A stretch of 64,000 bases of DNA from Flaviramulus sp. (GTDB lineage: Bacteria; Bacteroidota; Bacteroidia; Flavobacteriales; Flavobacteriaceae), in contig NZ_JABDMV010000050.1 in the NCBI RefSeq assembly GCF_013001275.1, positions 20,904 to 84,903 on the forward strand. Direction: 5' to 3'. The notes under the pieces are model-generated. The model was given only the letters and a program-made list of their open reading frames with translations. It was not told the origin of the DNA and searched no databases. The translations under genes were made by a program, and so were the position numbers. Shown in pieces: positions 35,364-44,396 of the stretch. How positions within the stretch are numbered: position 1 is the stretch's first letter; every line of letters starts with the position of its first letter.

Positions 35364-36299
35364 ATGCAATTAGAAACATATATAAGCGATTTACTTTATA
35401 GATACGAATGTGTTACAATCCCTGATTTTGGTGCTTTTTTAACACAACGTGTATCCGCGACTATTGATGATACTACAAACACATTTTATGCGCCAAAAAA
35501 AATGGTGTCTTTTAATGAGCAAATCCAAAAAAACGATGGTTTGCTAGCTCATTATATTGCCGATATAGAAAAAATTCCATTTGAAATTGCTAATAAAAAA
35601 ATAGCTAAACGAGTAAAAATATTAAAATCCTATTTGACACAAGGTGAAACGCTTACTTTTAAAAATATTGGTGAAATTGTTTTTAATAAAGAAGGTAAGG
35701 TTTTATTTGAGCCTACATATCATTTAAACTACTTAACTGATTCCTTTGGATTGGCACAATTTGTATCGCCAAATGTTAATCGTGAAGCATATAAAACGGA
35801 AGTTGAGAGTATTGAAAAAGTAATTCCAATTTCGATAACACGCGAGAAACGCAAAACTAAACCGTATTTAAAATACGCTGCAGTTGCTTTAATTGCGTTA
35901 ACCTTGGGTGGATTTGCAGCTTCAAATTATTACGTTAAACAAATTGAACAACATAATCAAATAGCGCAACAAGAAGCATTGCAACAATTAGACAACAAAA
36001 TACAGCAAGCTACTTTTAATTTAAATCCGCTTCCTGCAATTACCTTAAATGTTACTAAGCAAACTGGTAATTACCATATAGTAGCAGGAGCTTTCAGAGT
36101 TGAAACCAACTGTGATAGAAAAGTCTTGCAACTTAAATCAGATGGTTTTAATGCAAGAAAAATTGGTGTTAACAAATATGGTTTACACCAAGTTGTTTAT
36201 GGCAGTTATGAGACAGGACAAGACGCTTTAAAAGCGATTCGTCAAATTAGAAAAACTCATAATAAAGACGCTTGGTTATTGATTAAAAAACTAGATTAG
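35364..36299 (+). CDS. HU-CCDC81 / SPOR-domain protein
   Basis: A 311-aa protein with an N-terminal tandem HU-CCDC81-type fold (residues 1 to about 130; 'YRYECVTIPDFGAFLTQ', 'GETLTFKNIGEIVFN'), one TM helix (about 170-188), a short coiled segment ('EQHNQIAQQEALQQLDNKIQQ', about 194-215) and a SPOR domain (about 234-311; 'YHIVAGAFRVETNC', 'VVYGSYETGQDAL'). The topology puts a DNA-binding-like HU module in the cytoplasm and a peptidoglycan-binding module in the periplasm. It may couple chromosome and division septum, but the function is undefined. It is divergent from dprA. Confidence 0.9.
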   Translation: MQLETYISDLLYRYECVTIPDFGAFLTQRVSATIDDTTNTFYAPKKMVSFNEQIQKNDGLLAHYIADIEKIPFEIANKKIAKRVKILKSYLTQGETLTFKNIGEIVFNKEGKVLFEPTYHLNYLTDSFGLAQFVSPNVNREAYKTEVESIEKVIPISITREKRKTKPYLKYAAVALIALTLGGFAASNYYVKQIEQHNQIAQQEALQQLDNKIQQATFNLNPLPAITLNVTKQTGNYHIVAGAFRVETNCDRKVLQLKSDGFNARKIGVNKYGLHQVVYGSYETGQDALKAIRQIRKTHNKDAWLLIKKLD

Positions 36300-36337
36300 T
36301 TTTTATATATTCACTAAAATTTTACTGCTTTAATACT

Positions 36338-36345
36338 TAACTTTG
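36338..36345 (+). promoter_or_regulatory. -7 promoter element of the thioesterase gene
   Basis: TAACTTTG, an exact TAnnTTTG, lies 19 bp before the ATG at 36365. No TTG at the expected -33 position. Confidence 0.5.
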
Positions 36346-36364
36346 CCGCATCATTAAACCCTTT

Positions 36365-36877
36365 ATGATGAAAGCTAATACACCCAAACAATCCAGAACT
36401 ATTATGACCGATATGGTTTTGCCTGGAGAAACAAACCCTTTAAATAATTTATTTGGTGGTGAATTATTGGCGCGAATGGATCGTGCTGCGAGTATTTCTG
36501 CTCGACGTCATTGTCGCCGTATTGTAGTAACCGCTTCTGTAAATCACGTAGCGTTTAATAGAGCTGTCCCGCTTGGAAGTGTTGTAACAGTTGAGGCTAA
36601 GGTCTCTCGTGCTTTTAAAACCTCTATGGAAGTATTTATTGATGTATGGATAGAAGATCGCGAGTCGGGTGCTAGAACGAAAGCTAATGAAGCCATTTAC
36701 ACCTTTGTGGCTGTGGATGAAACTGGACGACCAATCGCTGTTCCTGAAGTGATTCCAGAAACTAAATTAGAAAAAGAACGCTTTGATGCCGCTTTGCGCC
36801 GTAAACAATTGAGTCTGCTTTTAGCAGGAAAATTAAAACCCCACGAAGCAACAGAATTAAAGGCTTTGTTTGATTAA
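36365..36877 (+). CDS. Acyl-CoA thioesterase, hotdog fold (YciA/ACOT-like)
   Basis: A 170-aa enzyme of the hotdog superfamily that hydrolyses acyl-CoA to free acid and CoA. 'NPLNNLFGGELLARMDRAASI' (about 22-42) carries the conserved Asn, Gly and Asp of this group; 'VVTASVNHVAFNRAVPLGSVV' is the central strand region. A Met-Met start leaves a 1-residue ambiguity. It stands alone, convergent with the EnvC-like gene 21 bp away. The preferred acyl chain is unknown. Confidence 0.93.
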   Translation: MMKANTPKQSRTIMTDMVLPGETNPLNNLFGGELLARMDRAASISARRHCRRIVVTASVNHVAFNRAVPLGSVVTVEAKVSRAFKTSMEVFIDVWIEDRESGARTKANEAIYTFVAVDETGRPIAVPEVIPETKLEKERFDAALRRKQLSLLLAGKLKPHEATELKALFD

Positions 36878-36898
36878 TTTAGCTATAATTCTAAAATC

Positions 36899-38134
36899 TT
36901 ACATTTTATAAATCCAACTTGCTGGATTCTCAGTACTTGTTCCTTTTGATATTGTAAAACTGAGTATAGTTTCACCATTTGACGGGTTTGTAAAAACTTC
37001 GCCTATAACTTGTTTTGTGCTTACTTTTTCTCCTTTTTTTACATAAACCTGAGATAAGTTTCTATAAAGTGTTAAATAATTTCCATGCCGAATCATTACT
37101 ATAGGATTTACGTTTTTCATTTTAAGAATTTCACTTACTTCGCCATTAAAAACAGCCATTACTTTAGCGCCTTTTTCTGTTGCAATTCTAACACCGTTAC
37201 TTTTAATTGTTAAAGATTTATTTATAGGATGAGGCTGTGTGCCATAACCAAGCCTCACAAATCCCTTTTCAACAGGCCATGGGAGTTTGCCTTTGTTAGA
37301 CACAAAATTTGTATTTAAAACTTTCTCCTCAGGTGTTAATGCAAAACTTGTTGAACTTGTCGTTTTTCCAGTTCCAGCCTTTTTATTAGAAGCAAGAATA
37401 GCTGCCTTTATAATTCTATCAATTTCTTTTTCAATTCTATCAGCTTCTCTTTGCTTTTTCTTGATTTGTGAAGCATAAGTAGTTAAGTTTTTTTGTATTG
37501 ATTTCATTAAAACTTCATGTTGCCTGCGCTCGCCTTCCAATGATTTTTGAACTACTCGGTTTTCGGCAATTAAGCTTTTCTTTTCTTCTTGTTGTTTAAG
37601 TAAATTGCTATTTCTTTCTTGCAATTCGATGGTTTTAATTTTTATAATCTCGCCTTGCTTTTTTTGGTGGTCTGAATACTGTTTTATATACTGCAGCCGT
37701 TTATATGCCTGTTTAAAGTTATTAGAAGATAATAAAAACATAATCCTACTTTGTTGATTTTTGCTTTTATATGATTTTACTAACATAGCGGCATAATCTT
37801 CCTTTAACGTTGCCAATTCTTCTCTTAAATTACTTATTTTTCTTTGATTAGAATTAATTTCACGTGTAAGTAAATTTGCCTGTTGATTTGTAACTTTTAT
37901 TAAATTAGATAACACACTTATTTTATAATTAAAATCTTCAATAAGTGATAACTGCGATTTTTCCTTTGATTTATTTTCCGCACGTAGTTCATTAATTTTT
38001 TGAATCTCTCGACGTAATTCAATACGACGCGTTTCTAATTGTTTCTGTTTATCATTCTGAGAAAAACCATTTGACGTACAAAGTAAAAAAAGAAAAAGTA
38101 AAAGAGGGTTATATGTGCTTTTTAACATTGTCAT
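36899..38134 (-). CDS. EnvC-like protein: coiled coil plus degenerate M23 domain
   Basis: A 411-aa exported protein. After a signal peptide (about 1-25) a long coiled coil (about 30-250, rich in Lys/Glu/Gln) leads to a LytM/M23 domain (about 295-411). The zinc ligands are changed: the region of the first His/Asp reads 'NKSLTIKSNGVRIATEKGAK', and the final HxH is 'YRNLSQ'. 'MIRHGNYLTLY' keeps one His. It is thus probably not a peptidase but an activator of a cell-wall amidase, as EnvC is for AmiA/B. It overlaps the DUF4292 stop by 1 bp. Confidence 0.9.
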   Translation of the reverse strand: MTMLKSTYNPLLLFLFLLCTSNGFSQNDKQKQLETRRIELRREIQKINELRAENKSKEKSQLSLIEDFNYKISVLSNLIKVTNQQANLLTREINSNQRKISNLREELATLKEDYAAMLVKSYKSKNQQSRIMFLLSSNNFKQAYKRLQYIKQYSDHQKKQGEIIKIKTIELQERNSNLLKQQEEKKSLIAENRVVQKSLEGERRQHEVLMKSIQKNLTTYASQIKKKQREADRIEKEIDRIIKAAILASNKKAGTGKTTSSTSFALTPEEKVLNTNFVSNKGKLPWPVEKGFVRLGYGTQPHPINKSLTIKSNGVRIATEKGAKVMAVFNGEVSEILKMKNVNPIVMIRHGNYLTLYRNLSQVYVKKGEKVSTKQVIGEVFTNPSNGETILSFTISKGTSTENPASWIYKM

Positions 38135-38901
38135 TAAAATGTAATCTCTTTAAAGCCCGAGGGTATTTTGAATGGAAATCGTAATTCTTCATTTAAAGAC
38201 ACGTTTTTAAATTCTAAATTTAAAATAACTTCATCATACGCTTCAACAGCTATTATTTTAATATTCTCCGGCAAAATTTGTTTATTAATAATATGATGCG
38301 ACATGTAATCAATTTGTAAATGCCTTTGCTTATTTGGTTGTGTTATTTGTTGAGATTTTACTTTAAAATGAGAAGGGTCTAATAGAAAAAATATTTCGAA
38401 TAAATCACGTTGTTTTTTAGGTTGAAGAATATAAGTGCCCTCATCAACCGTTGCTTTATAATCACCCTCTTTTAAATTAAATATAGCTTCGCCAATTAAT
38501 AAATTTTGAACTTTTTGAAAGTCTAATTCAGTACCCAATAAATCGCTTAAATATTTATAATCGCCATCAAAAAAGGTGTTGTCTAGTTTATTGTAGAAAC
38601 TTACTTTTTCGGGTGTTACTATTGCTCGTATTACTGAAAACGTAGCATTTATCCATAAAAACTCATCTTTTTTCATTCTGAAATTTACTGAATGAGCTTG
38701 CGTATTCCCTTTTTGAGTAAATGTTATTTTAAGCTTTGACTGAAGTGTTTTAAAATAAGGTAATTGCTTGCCGTTTTCTTTTATTAATTGCTTTGTAGTT
38801 AAATTGAAATCAGCTTCTCCAGTATTAAATACTTTTGCAGATTTACAATTAAATACTAATACTAACAACGAAGCTAAAATGATTAGGGGGCGTATTTTCA
38901 T
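38134..38901 (-). CDS. DUF4292 lipoprotein
   Basis: A 255-aa lipoprotein, lipobox ending at Cys19 ('LVLVFNCKSAK'). The beta-rich body ('SKLKITFTQKGNTQAHSVNFRM', 'FSVIRAIVTPEKVSFYN') resembles LolA/LolB-like folds used for lipid or lipoprotein handling, and matches DUF4292, an uncharacterised family common in Bacteroidota. It overlaps the genes on both sides by 1 bp (TAATG). The co-transcribed TPR and EnvC-like genes suggest an outer-membrane or septal envelope role. Confidence 0.9.
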   Translation of the reverse strand: MKIRPLIILASLLVLVFNCKSAKVFNTGEADFNLTTKQLIKENGKQLPYFKTLQSKLKITFTQKGNTQAHSVNFRMKKDEFLWINATFSVIRAIVTPEKVSFYNKLDNTFFDGDYKYLSDLLGTELDFQKVQNLLIGEAIFNLKEGDYKATVDEGTYILQPKKQRDLFEIFFLLDPSHFKVKSQQITQPNKQRHLQIDYMSHHIINKQILPENIKIIAVEAYDEVILNLEFKNVSLNEELRFPFKIPSGFKEITF

Positions 38902-40262
38902 TAATTTGAACTTTCTATTTGTTTTGCTTTATCTGTAAACGCTTTAGCTTTTACAGTATTGTTTAAAAGCGCGTATGCTTTACTTAGCTGGTAATAAAAA
39001 TCGGCTTCCATTTTAGTGTCCTCTATAATATAATCTAAGCCAGTTTCTAATGATTCAATCGCTTTTTTTGCTTGATTTATTTCGTTTAATGCCACTCCAT
39101 TTATAAGGTAAAATAACGGTTGAGAGGGGTAATTATCAAGTGCTTCACGGCTTTTTTCTTCTGCTAAGTTATATTTCTTTAAATCCAAATAAAGTAACAT
39201 CACATTCCGTAATACATTAAAATTATTTGGTTCTAATTGTAAAGCTGCCTCAAAATATTCTAGCGCTTTTGGTATATTCCTATTTGTTAAATAATACTGT
39301 GCTAATTCTATTAGTGTTTTACTGTTATTGGTGTCGCTAACCACAGCGGTAGCTTCAACTAAATCTGCTTCGTATTGTGGATTATCTTGAACAAACTGTA
39401 CAAAATCGGTTAAAACTTTAAGTTTTGCTTCAGGTTTTATTACTGTGCTTTTAACCACGATTTTCATTGATTCGATAGCTTTTTGAGCATTATCATCATC
39501 CAAATAAAACTTATATAAGGCCAAATGAACTAATTGTGAATTTGGGTTTAATTTTAAAAGCTCTTTCGCGGTTTCAAAAGCTTTATCTTTTTCATTGTTC
39601 TCGCTATATCTGTAAATAAGTGCTAAGTAATTTGATTCTTTATCAGGATTATTTTCAACGCGTGCTACCAAGTTTTTAATTTGATCTTTTTTTCGGCCTG
39701 TTAACTCATAAATTCTATTTCTTAAATTATCGCGAGATAGCGATACTCCAAATTCATTATCTAAATCGTCTAAAATTTCTAAAGCGTCGTCGTATTTTTC
39801 TGTTCTTACATATAGCGATGCCAAATCTTCTTTATAATCAGGATGATACTTTACAAGCTGTTTAATTGTTTTGATCGCATTTTTCAAATCTTTTTGTGAT
39901 GCATAAAAGCCATATAACTCATCCAAAAACCATTCATTATCTGGGTCTTTGTCCACGGCTTTTTTTAAAGCGTCTTCAGCGGCTCCAAAATTTTTAAGAA
40001 TATTGTAATTTTTACCTAACTCAAAATATAAAACAGGAACAGAATTATCAATTTCAATACATTTTAAAAGTGCATCAACAGACCTATCGTAATTTTCAAT
40101 TCCTTTTTGCTTTAAAGCTTCGTAAAATAGTTCTTGAAATTCATCTTGGTTATTCCCCAAATCATCATTGGGAATCACATTCATATCTACTTGTGCATTA
40201 TTTACTTGCGGAAATATGAGTATTCCGAAGAAAATAATAATACTGTAGATTTTATGTTTCAT
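38901..40262 (-). CDS. Exported TPR-repeat protein
   Basis: A 453-aa protein with a signal peptide (cleavage near 'NNAQVD') and about ten tetratricopeptide repeats across residues 45-445, for example 'PVLYFELGKNYNILKNFGAAEDALKK' (landmarks 75-100) and 'ALEYFEAALQLEPNNFNVL'. TPRs mediate protein contact; no catalytic domain is seen. Its coupling with DUF4292 and EnvC-like genes suggests a scaffold in cell-envelope assembly. Its own partners are unknown. Confidence 0.88.
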   Translation of the reverse strand: MKHKIYSIIIFFGILIFPQVNNAQVDMNVIPNDDLGNNQDEFQELFYEALKQKGIENYDRSVDALLKCIEIDNSVPVLYFELGKNYNILKNFGAAEDALKKAVDKDPDNEWFLDELYGFYASQKDLKNAIKTIKQLVKYHPDYKEDLASLYVRTEKYDDALEILDDLDNEFGVSLSRDNLRNRIYELTGRKKDQIKNLVARVENNPDKESNYLALIYRYSENNEKDKAFETAKELLKLNPNSQLVHLALYKFYLDDDNAQKAIESMKIVVKSTVIKPEAKLKVLTDFVQFVQDNPQYEADLVEATAVVSDTNNSKTLIELAQYYLTNRNIPKALEYFEAALQLEPNNFNVLRNVMLLYLDLKKYNLAEEKSREALDNYPSQPLFYLINGVALNEINQAKKAIESLETGLDYIIEDTKMEADFYYQLSKAYALLNNTVKAKAFTDKAKQIESSN

Positions 40263-40360
40263 TTGCAGATTCGTGATTTTTCGATACTATTAACTTTATA
40301 ATCACTTTTCAAATAATGTTCCAAACTTTTGTCTGAACATACATAATTTTAAATTTGAGT

Positions 40361-41380
40361 TTATTCTAAAACTGAATAATCTCCTATGCTTATACTTTTA
40401 AAGTCACCGTTGTATTGAACGTGATTTCCTATCATAGCTTCATCTAAACTAGCATTTTTAATAGAAGTATGCGTTTGAATTAAGCTATTTTTAACTTTTG
40501 AATTTTCAATTATGCAATTGGCTCCAACCGATACAAATGGGCCTATAGTTGTATTTTTTAGCACAACGTTTTCACCAACAAAACAAGGTTCAATAATTTT
40601 TGAATTCTCCAATTTTGCAGAATCTGCAACTAATTGTTCTTTCCCATCGTCTTTTAAAAACTCAAGCATTCTTTTGTTGGTTTCGATAGTAATGGCTTTG
40701 TTGCCACAATCCATCCATTCATCAACCGTTCCTGTTTTAAAAATTTTTCCATCAGCCATCATTCGTTTTATTCCATCGTTAATTTGGTATTCGCCTCCAT
40801 TCATAACGTTTTCATCAAGAATTTCTTGTAATTTTTCTTTTAAAACTGCTACTTCTTTAAAATAGTAAATCCCAATTACAGCTTGGTCAGAAACAAAGTT
40901 TTCTGGCTTTTCAACCAACTCTACAATTTCTTGTTTTTCATTTAGCTTAACAACACCATAAGCTTCAGGATTATCAACTTGTTTTGTCCAAATAACACTA
41001 TCGGCATTAGGATCTAAATCAAATTCTGCTCTAATTAAGGTATCAGCGTATGCGATTACTGCAGGACCTGATAGAGATGGTTTTGCACTCATAATTGCAT
41101 GCCCTGTTCCAAGTGGCACATCTTGTCTGTAAATAGAGGCTTTTGCGCCTAAACTTTCAGCTAAATTCTTTAAACTGGATACAACCTCGTCACCAAACCA
41201 AGCAGGATCGCCAAGAACAAAGGCAATTTCTTCAATTGGTTGTTTTAAAACTTTGGCTATATCTTTTACTAAACGATGAACAATGGGTTGTCCCGCAACA
41301 GGAATTAATGGTTTTGGTACTGTTAAACTATGTGGGCGTAATCGACTTCCTCGACCTGCCATTGGCACTATTATTTTCAT
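40361..41380 (-). CDS. Sugar-phosphate nucleotidyltransferase with LbetaH tail
   Basis: A 339-aa enzyme. The nucleotidyltransferase signature 'GRGSRLRPHSLTVPKPLIPV' (about 9-28) and 'IIAYADTLIRAEFD'-like metal-binding Asp follow the RmlA/GlmU pattern. The C-terminal 80 residues are hexapeptide-type repeats ('PCFVGENVVLKNTTIGPFVSV'). It makes an NDP-sugar from a sugar-1-phosphate and NTP, probably for surface polysaccharide. The substrate (glucose, mannose or other) cannot be read from the sequence. It lies between dut and the TPR gene. Confidence 0.88.
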   Translation of the reverse strand: MKIIVPMAGRGSRLRPHSLTVPKPLIPVAGQPIVHRLVKDIAKVLKQPIEEIAFVLGDPAWFGDEVVSSLKNLAESLGAKASIYRQDVPLGTGHAIMSAKPSLSGPAVIAYADTLIRAEFDLDPNADSVIWTKQVDNPEAYGVVKLNEKQEIVELVEKPENFVSDQAVIGIYYFKEVAVLKEKLQEILDENVMNGGEYQINDGIKRMMADGKIFKTGTVDEWMDCGNKAITIETNKRMLEFLKDDGKEQLVADSAKLENSKIIEPCFVGENVVLKNTTIGPFVSVGANCIIENSKVKNSLIQTHTSIKNASLDEAMIGNHVQYNGDFKSISIGDYSVLE

Positions 41381-41415
41381 ACTTTAAAAGTTGATTTGTG
41401 TGTTTTTTTATTTGT

Positions 41416-41850
41416 TTATTTTACTCCTGTGCTTCCAAAACCGCCTTCACCTCTATCCGTTTCAGAAAGTGTTTCTACTTCGTTCCATTCTGCGCGTTCG
41501 TGTTTTGCTATTACTAATTGAGCAATCCGCTCTCCATTATTTATGATGAATTCTTCATTTGAAAGATTAACTAAAATAACCCCTATTTCTCCTCTGTAAT
41601 CAGCATCGATAGTTCCTGGAGCATTAAGTACTGTTATACCTTTTTTTGCTGCTAAACCGCTCCTTGGTCTTACCTGTGCTTCAATTCCTAACGGCAGCTC
41701 AATAAACAGTCCTGTGCCAACAATACTTCGTTCTAATGGTTTCAGTACTCTTGGTTCAGAAATATTGGCACGTAAATCCATTCCTGCAGAAGCAATAGTT
41801 TCGTAATGCGGCAATTCATGATTAGATTTGTTTACTATTTTAATTTGCAT
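41416..41850 (-). CDS. dut: dUTP diphosphatase
   Basis: A 144-aa trimeric dUTPase that hydrolyses dUTP to dUMP, keeping uracil out of DNA. All five motifs are present: 'AGMDLRANI', '[12 protein letters not shown]', '[15 protein letters not shown]' (catalytic Asp), 'GERIAQLVI' and the C-terminal '[10 protein letters not shown]'. Length is canonical. It lies 1 bp after the flippase stop and 35 bp before the nucleotidyltransferase start. Confidence 0.97.
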   Translation of the reverse strand: MQIKIVNKSNHELPHYETIASAGMDLRANISEPRVLKPLERSIVGTGLFIELPLGIEAQVRPRSGLAAKKGITVLNAPGTIDADYRGEIGVILVNLSNEEFIINNGERIAQLVIAKHERAEWNEVETLSETDRGEGGFGSTGVK

Positions 41851-41851
41851 A

Positions 41852-43312
41852 TTATTTTTTTAACAATTGCTTTAATTCGTTTCTTTCAGAAAAATAAATA
41901 ATTCCCAAAAATACAATTAACATAGATATTCCAACAGTATAATTACCTCTAAATTGATAGAATAGCAACATAGATAACCCGGTGGAGATAATAAAATACG
42001 TTCCAATTTTTTTAAGGTTATATGGTATTGGATAATACTTGTTACCGAAATAATAAGATAAAAGCATCATTACTGAGTAAGCACTTAATGTAGCGATTGC
42101 AGATCCTTTATAGCTTATTATAGGTATTAACCAAAAATTTAGTAACAGAGTTAATAAAGCGCCAAATACTGATATATAAGCTCCAAATTTCGTCCTGTCA
42201 GTTATTTTATACCATACTGAAAGGTTGTGATATATACCCAAGCAAAAATTTGCTAGCAAAATGATTGGAACAATCCACATAGCATTCCAATAAGCTTCAT
42301 CACCAATAAAAATCACTTTTAATACATCTGCAAATACAACTACTGTAAGTAATATGACTGAACCAAAAATGACAAAATATTCTAAAATTCTAGCATAGTT
42401 TTTTTGAGGGTTTTCTGTTATGGCGTGACTAAAAAAGAATGGCTCAATTCCCAAACGAAAGGCTGTTGCAAACAAGGTCATAAACAACGCTAGTTTATAA
42501 CATGCAGCGTACATTCCTATTTCGGTTTTTGCAATATCCGCTGGCAATAATTTATCTAATAAAATTCTATCAAAAGTTTCATTAATAGAAAACGCGACAC
42601 CAGCAATTAGAATTGGGAAGGCATAACGCATCATTTGTTTCCAAAGTATCGTATTGAATGTATATTTTATCTTAAAATAAAACGGTAGCATTAATAATAG
42701 TGTTATTCCACTCGCTACCAAGTTTGCAATGAATATGTAATTAATTTCGAAATTTGGTATATAAATTGAATCTAAAATTGAAGATTCAGAAGCCAGGTCT
42801 TTTAACCATAAAAGCAAAAATAAATTTAACCCTAGGTTTATTACAACATTTAATATTTTAATAAGAGCATATTTCATTGGTTTTGCTTTCGCTCGTAACC
42901 AAGCAAAAGGAATAATAACCAGTGCGTCCAGCAACAAAATACAAATCACTAGGTTAATATATTCTACCTTTATATCAATAACATTTGCAATGTTATCTTG
43001 AAAAACAAGAGCAATTACGAAAAAGATTAATGACGTAATTATTAAAGATATAGTAGACGTTCCAACTACTTTAGATTTGTCATCTTCCTTATTAAAAAAT
43101 CTAAAAAATGCCGTTTCCATACCATAAGCAAGTATGACATTAAATAATACGAAATATGAGAATATTAAGGAAACATCACCATAATCTGCCACCGATTTCA
43201 AAACGCTTTCATCGGTATGCAATCGCACTAATAAAAAACTTAACATTCTTGGTAGCACAGTTGCTAATCCATATATAAATGTTTGTTTAAATAATGTTTT
43301 TAGTGGGCTCAA
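41852..43312 (-). CDS. Lipopolysaccharide/polysaccharide flippase (MATE-like, Wzx)
   Basis: A 486-aa protein with about 12-14 hydrophobic helices over its whole length, belonging to the polysaccharide transporter/MOP superfamily. '[20 protein letters not shown]' at the N-terminus is typical of this flavobacterial group. It probably flips a lipid-linked sugar across the inner membrane. The start is TTG at 43312: no ATG occurs upstream in frame before a stop, and the next ATG is at residue 23 inside the first helix. It heads the dut, nucleotidyltransferase, TPR, DUF4292 and EnvC-like unit. Confidence 0.88.
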   Translation of the reverse strand: MSPLKTLFKQTFIYGLATVLPRMLSFLLVRLHTDESVLKSVADYGDVSLIFSYFVLFNVILAYGMETAFFRFFNKEDDKSKVVGTSTISLIITSLIFFVIALVFQDNIANVIDIKVEYINLVICILLLDALVIIPFAWLRAKAKPMKYALIKILNVVINLGLNLFLLLWLKDLASESSILDSIYIPNFEINYIFIANLVASGITLLLMLPFYFKIKYTFNTILWKQMMRYAFPILIAGVAFSINETFDRILLDKLLPADIAKTEIGMYAACYKLALFMTLFATAFRLGIEPFFFSHAITENPQKNYARILEYFVIFGSVILLTVVVFADVLKVIFIGDEAYWNAMWIVPIILLANFCLGIYHNLSVWYKITDRTKFGAYISVFGALLTLLLNFWLIPIISYKGSAIATLSAYSVMMLLSYYFGNKYYPIPYNLKKIGTYFIISTGLSMLLFYQFRGNYTVGISMLIVFLGIIYFSERNELKQLLKK

Positions 43313-43409
43313 TGACAGGTAATTTGTATTGCTAAAAATACGTTTTTAGCACATGCTAACCAAAGATAAGTAATTGCTTCCTTCTCTTTTCTTATTCTTA
43401 AAATGTAAA

Positions 43410-43442
43410 AGACCTTTCAGTTTTTAATTATCTGAAAGGTCT
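43410..43442 (-). terminator. Terminator of the ATP synthase operon
   Basis: AGACCTTTCAG (43410-43420) and CTGAAAGGTCT (43432-43442) form an 11-bp stem over an 11-nt loop, about 50 bp after the atpG stop, with a T-rich minus-strand flank. Confidence 0.85.
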
Positions 43443-43489
43443 AATAAATTTTATAATAAAAACTGAACCATGTTCAGTTTGACAATTTT

Positions 43490-44350
43490 TTAATTATTCA
43501 AAGCTTCAGCGCCTCCAACAATTTCTAAGATTTCGTTAGTAATTGCTGCTTGACGTGCTTTGTTGTATGTTAATTTAAGCTGATCTCTTAACTCGGTAGC
43601 ATTATCAGTAGCTTTATGCATTGCTGTCATTCGTGCACCGTGTTCGCTTGCAAAAGAGTCTCTAATTCCCTTATATAATTGCGTTTTTAATGATTTAGGA
43701 ATTAATTGCTCAACAATTTCAACTTTTGATGGTTCAAAAATATAATCTGCATTATTATTTGTCTCCCCTTCTACTGGAACAATTGGTAAAAACTGCTCAG
43801 TCATTACTTCTTGAGTCGCTGCGTTTTTAAATTTATTGTAAACGATTTCAATTTTATCGAATTCGCCCGCAACAAATTTTTCCATTAACATTTCAGCTAT
43901 TTCAGCAACATTTTCAAAAGTTAAATCATCAAAAACTTCACTTTTATTAGCAATTACAATTTTTTTCTTTGCAAAAGCGTCATTTGATTTTTTTCCTATA
44001 GCAACAATTGATACATTTTTTCCAGCATACACATTACTAATTAAGTGTTGCGTTTGTTTAATTATGTTTGAATTAAATGCCCCGCATAACCCTCGGTTGG
44101 AAGTTATTGGAACTATTAAAACATTTTTAACTTCACGCTGTTGAGAGTATTTGCTTCCAGAATCTGCATCTAAAGTGGCGCTTAAACTTTGCAAAAGCTC
44201 AGTTAGCTTATCTGCATAAGGTCGCATTGCCGTAATAGCATCTTGTGCCTTCTTTAATTTTGCAGCAGATACCATTTTCATGGCACTAGTAATCTGCATC
44301 GTTGAAGATACTGATGATATTCTGTTACGTATTTCTTTTAAATTTGCCAT
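43490..44350 (-). CDS. atpG: ATP synthase subunit gamma
   Basis: A 286-aa central-shaft subunit of F1. The N-terminal helix 'NLKEIRNRISSVSSTMQITSAMKMVSAAKLKKA' (landmarks 3-35) and the C-terminal helix 'SEHGARMTAMHKATDNA' form the coiled-coil rotor; 'TSNRGLCGAFNSN' is the family signature. It is the last gene of the operon; atpD and atpC, which normally follow in other bacteria, are absent here, as is usual in Bacteroidota. Confidence 0.97.
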   Translation of the reverse strand: MANLKEIRNRISSVSSTMQITSAMKMVSAAKLKKAQDAITAMRPYADKLTELLQSLSATLDADSGSKYSQQREVKNVLIVPITSNRGLCGAFNSNIIKQTQHLISNVYAGKNVSIVAIGKKSNDAFAKKKIVIANKSEVFDDLTFENVAEIAEMLMEKFVAGEFDKIEIVYNKFKNAATQEVMTEQFLPIVPVEGETNNNADYIFEPSKVEIVEQLIPKSLKTQLYKGIRDSFASEHGARMTAMHKATDNATELRDQLKLTYNKARQAAITNEILEIVGGAEALNN

Positions 44351-44396
44351 ATTTTAAAATATGAAATTTGGTTCCCACTTTCGTGGAAACCCAAAA

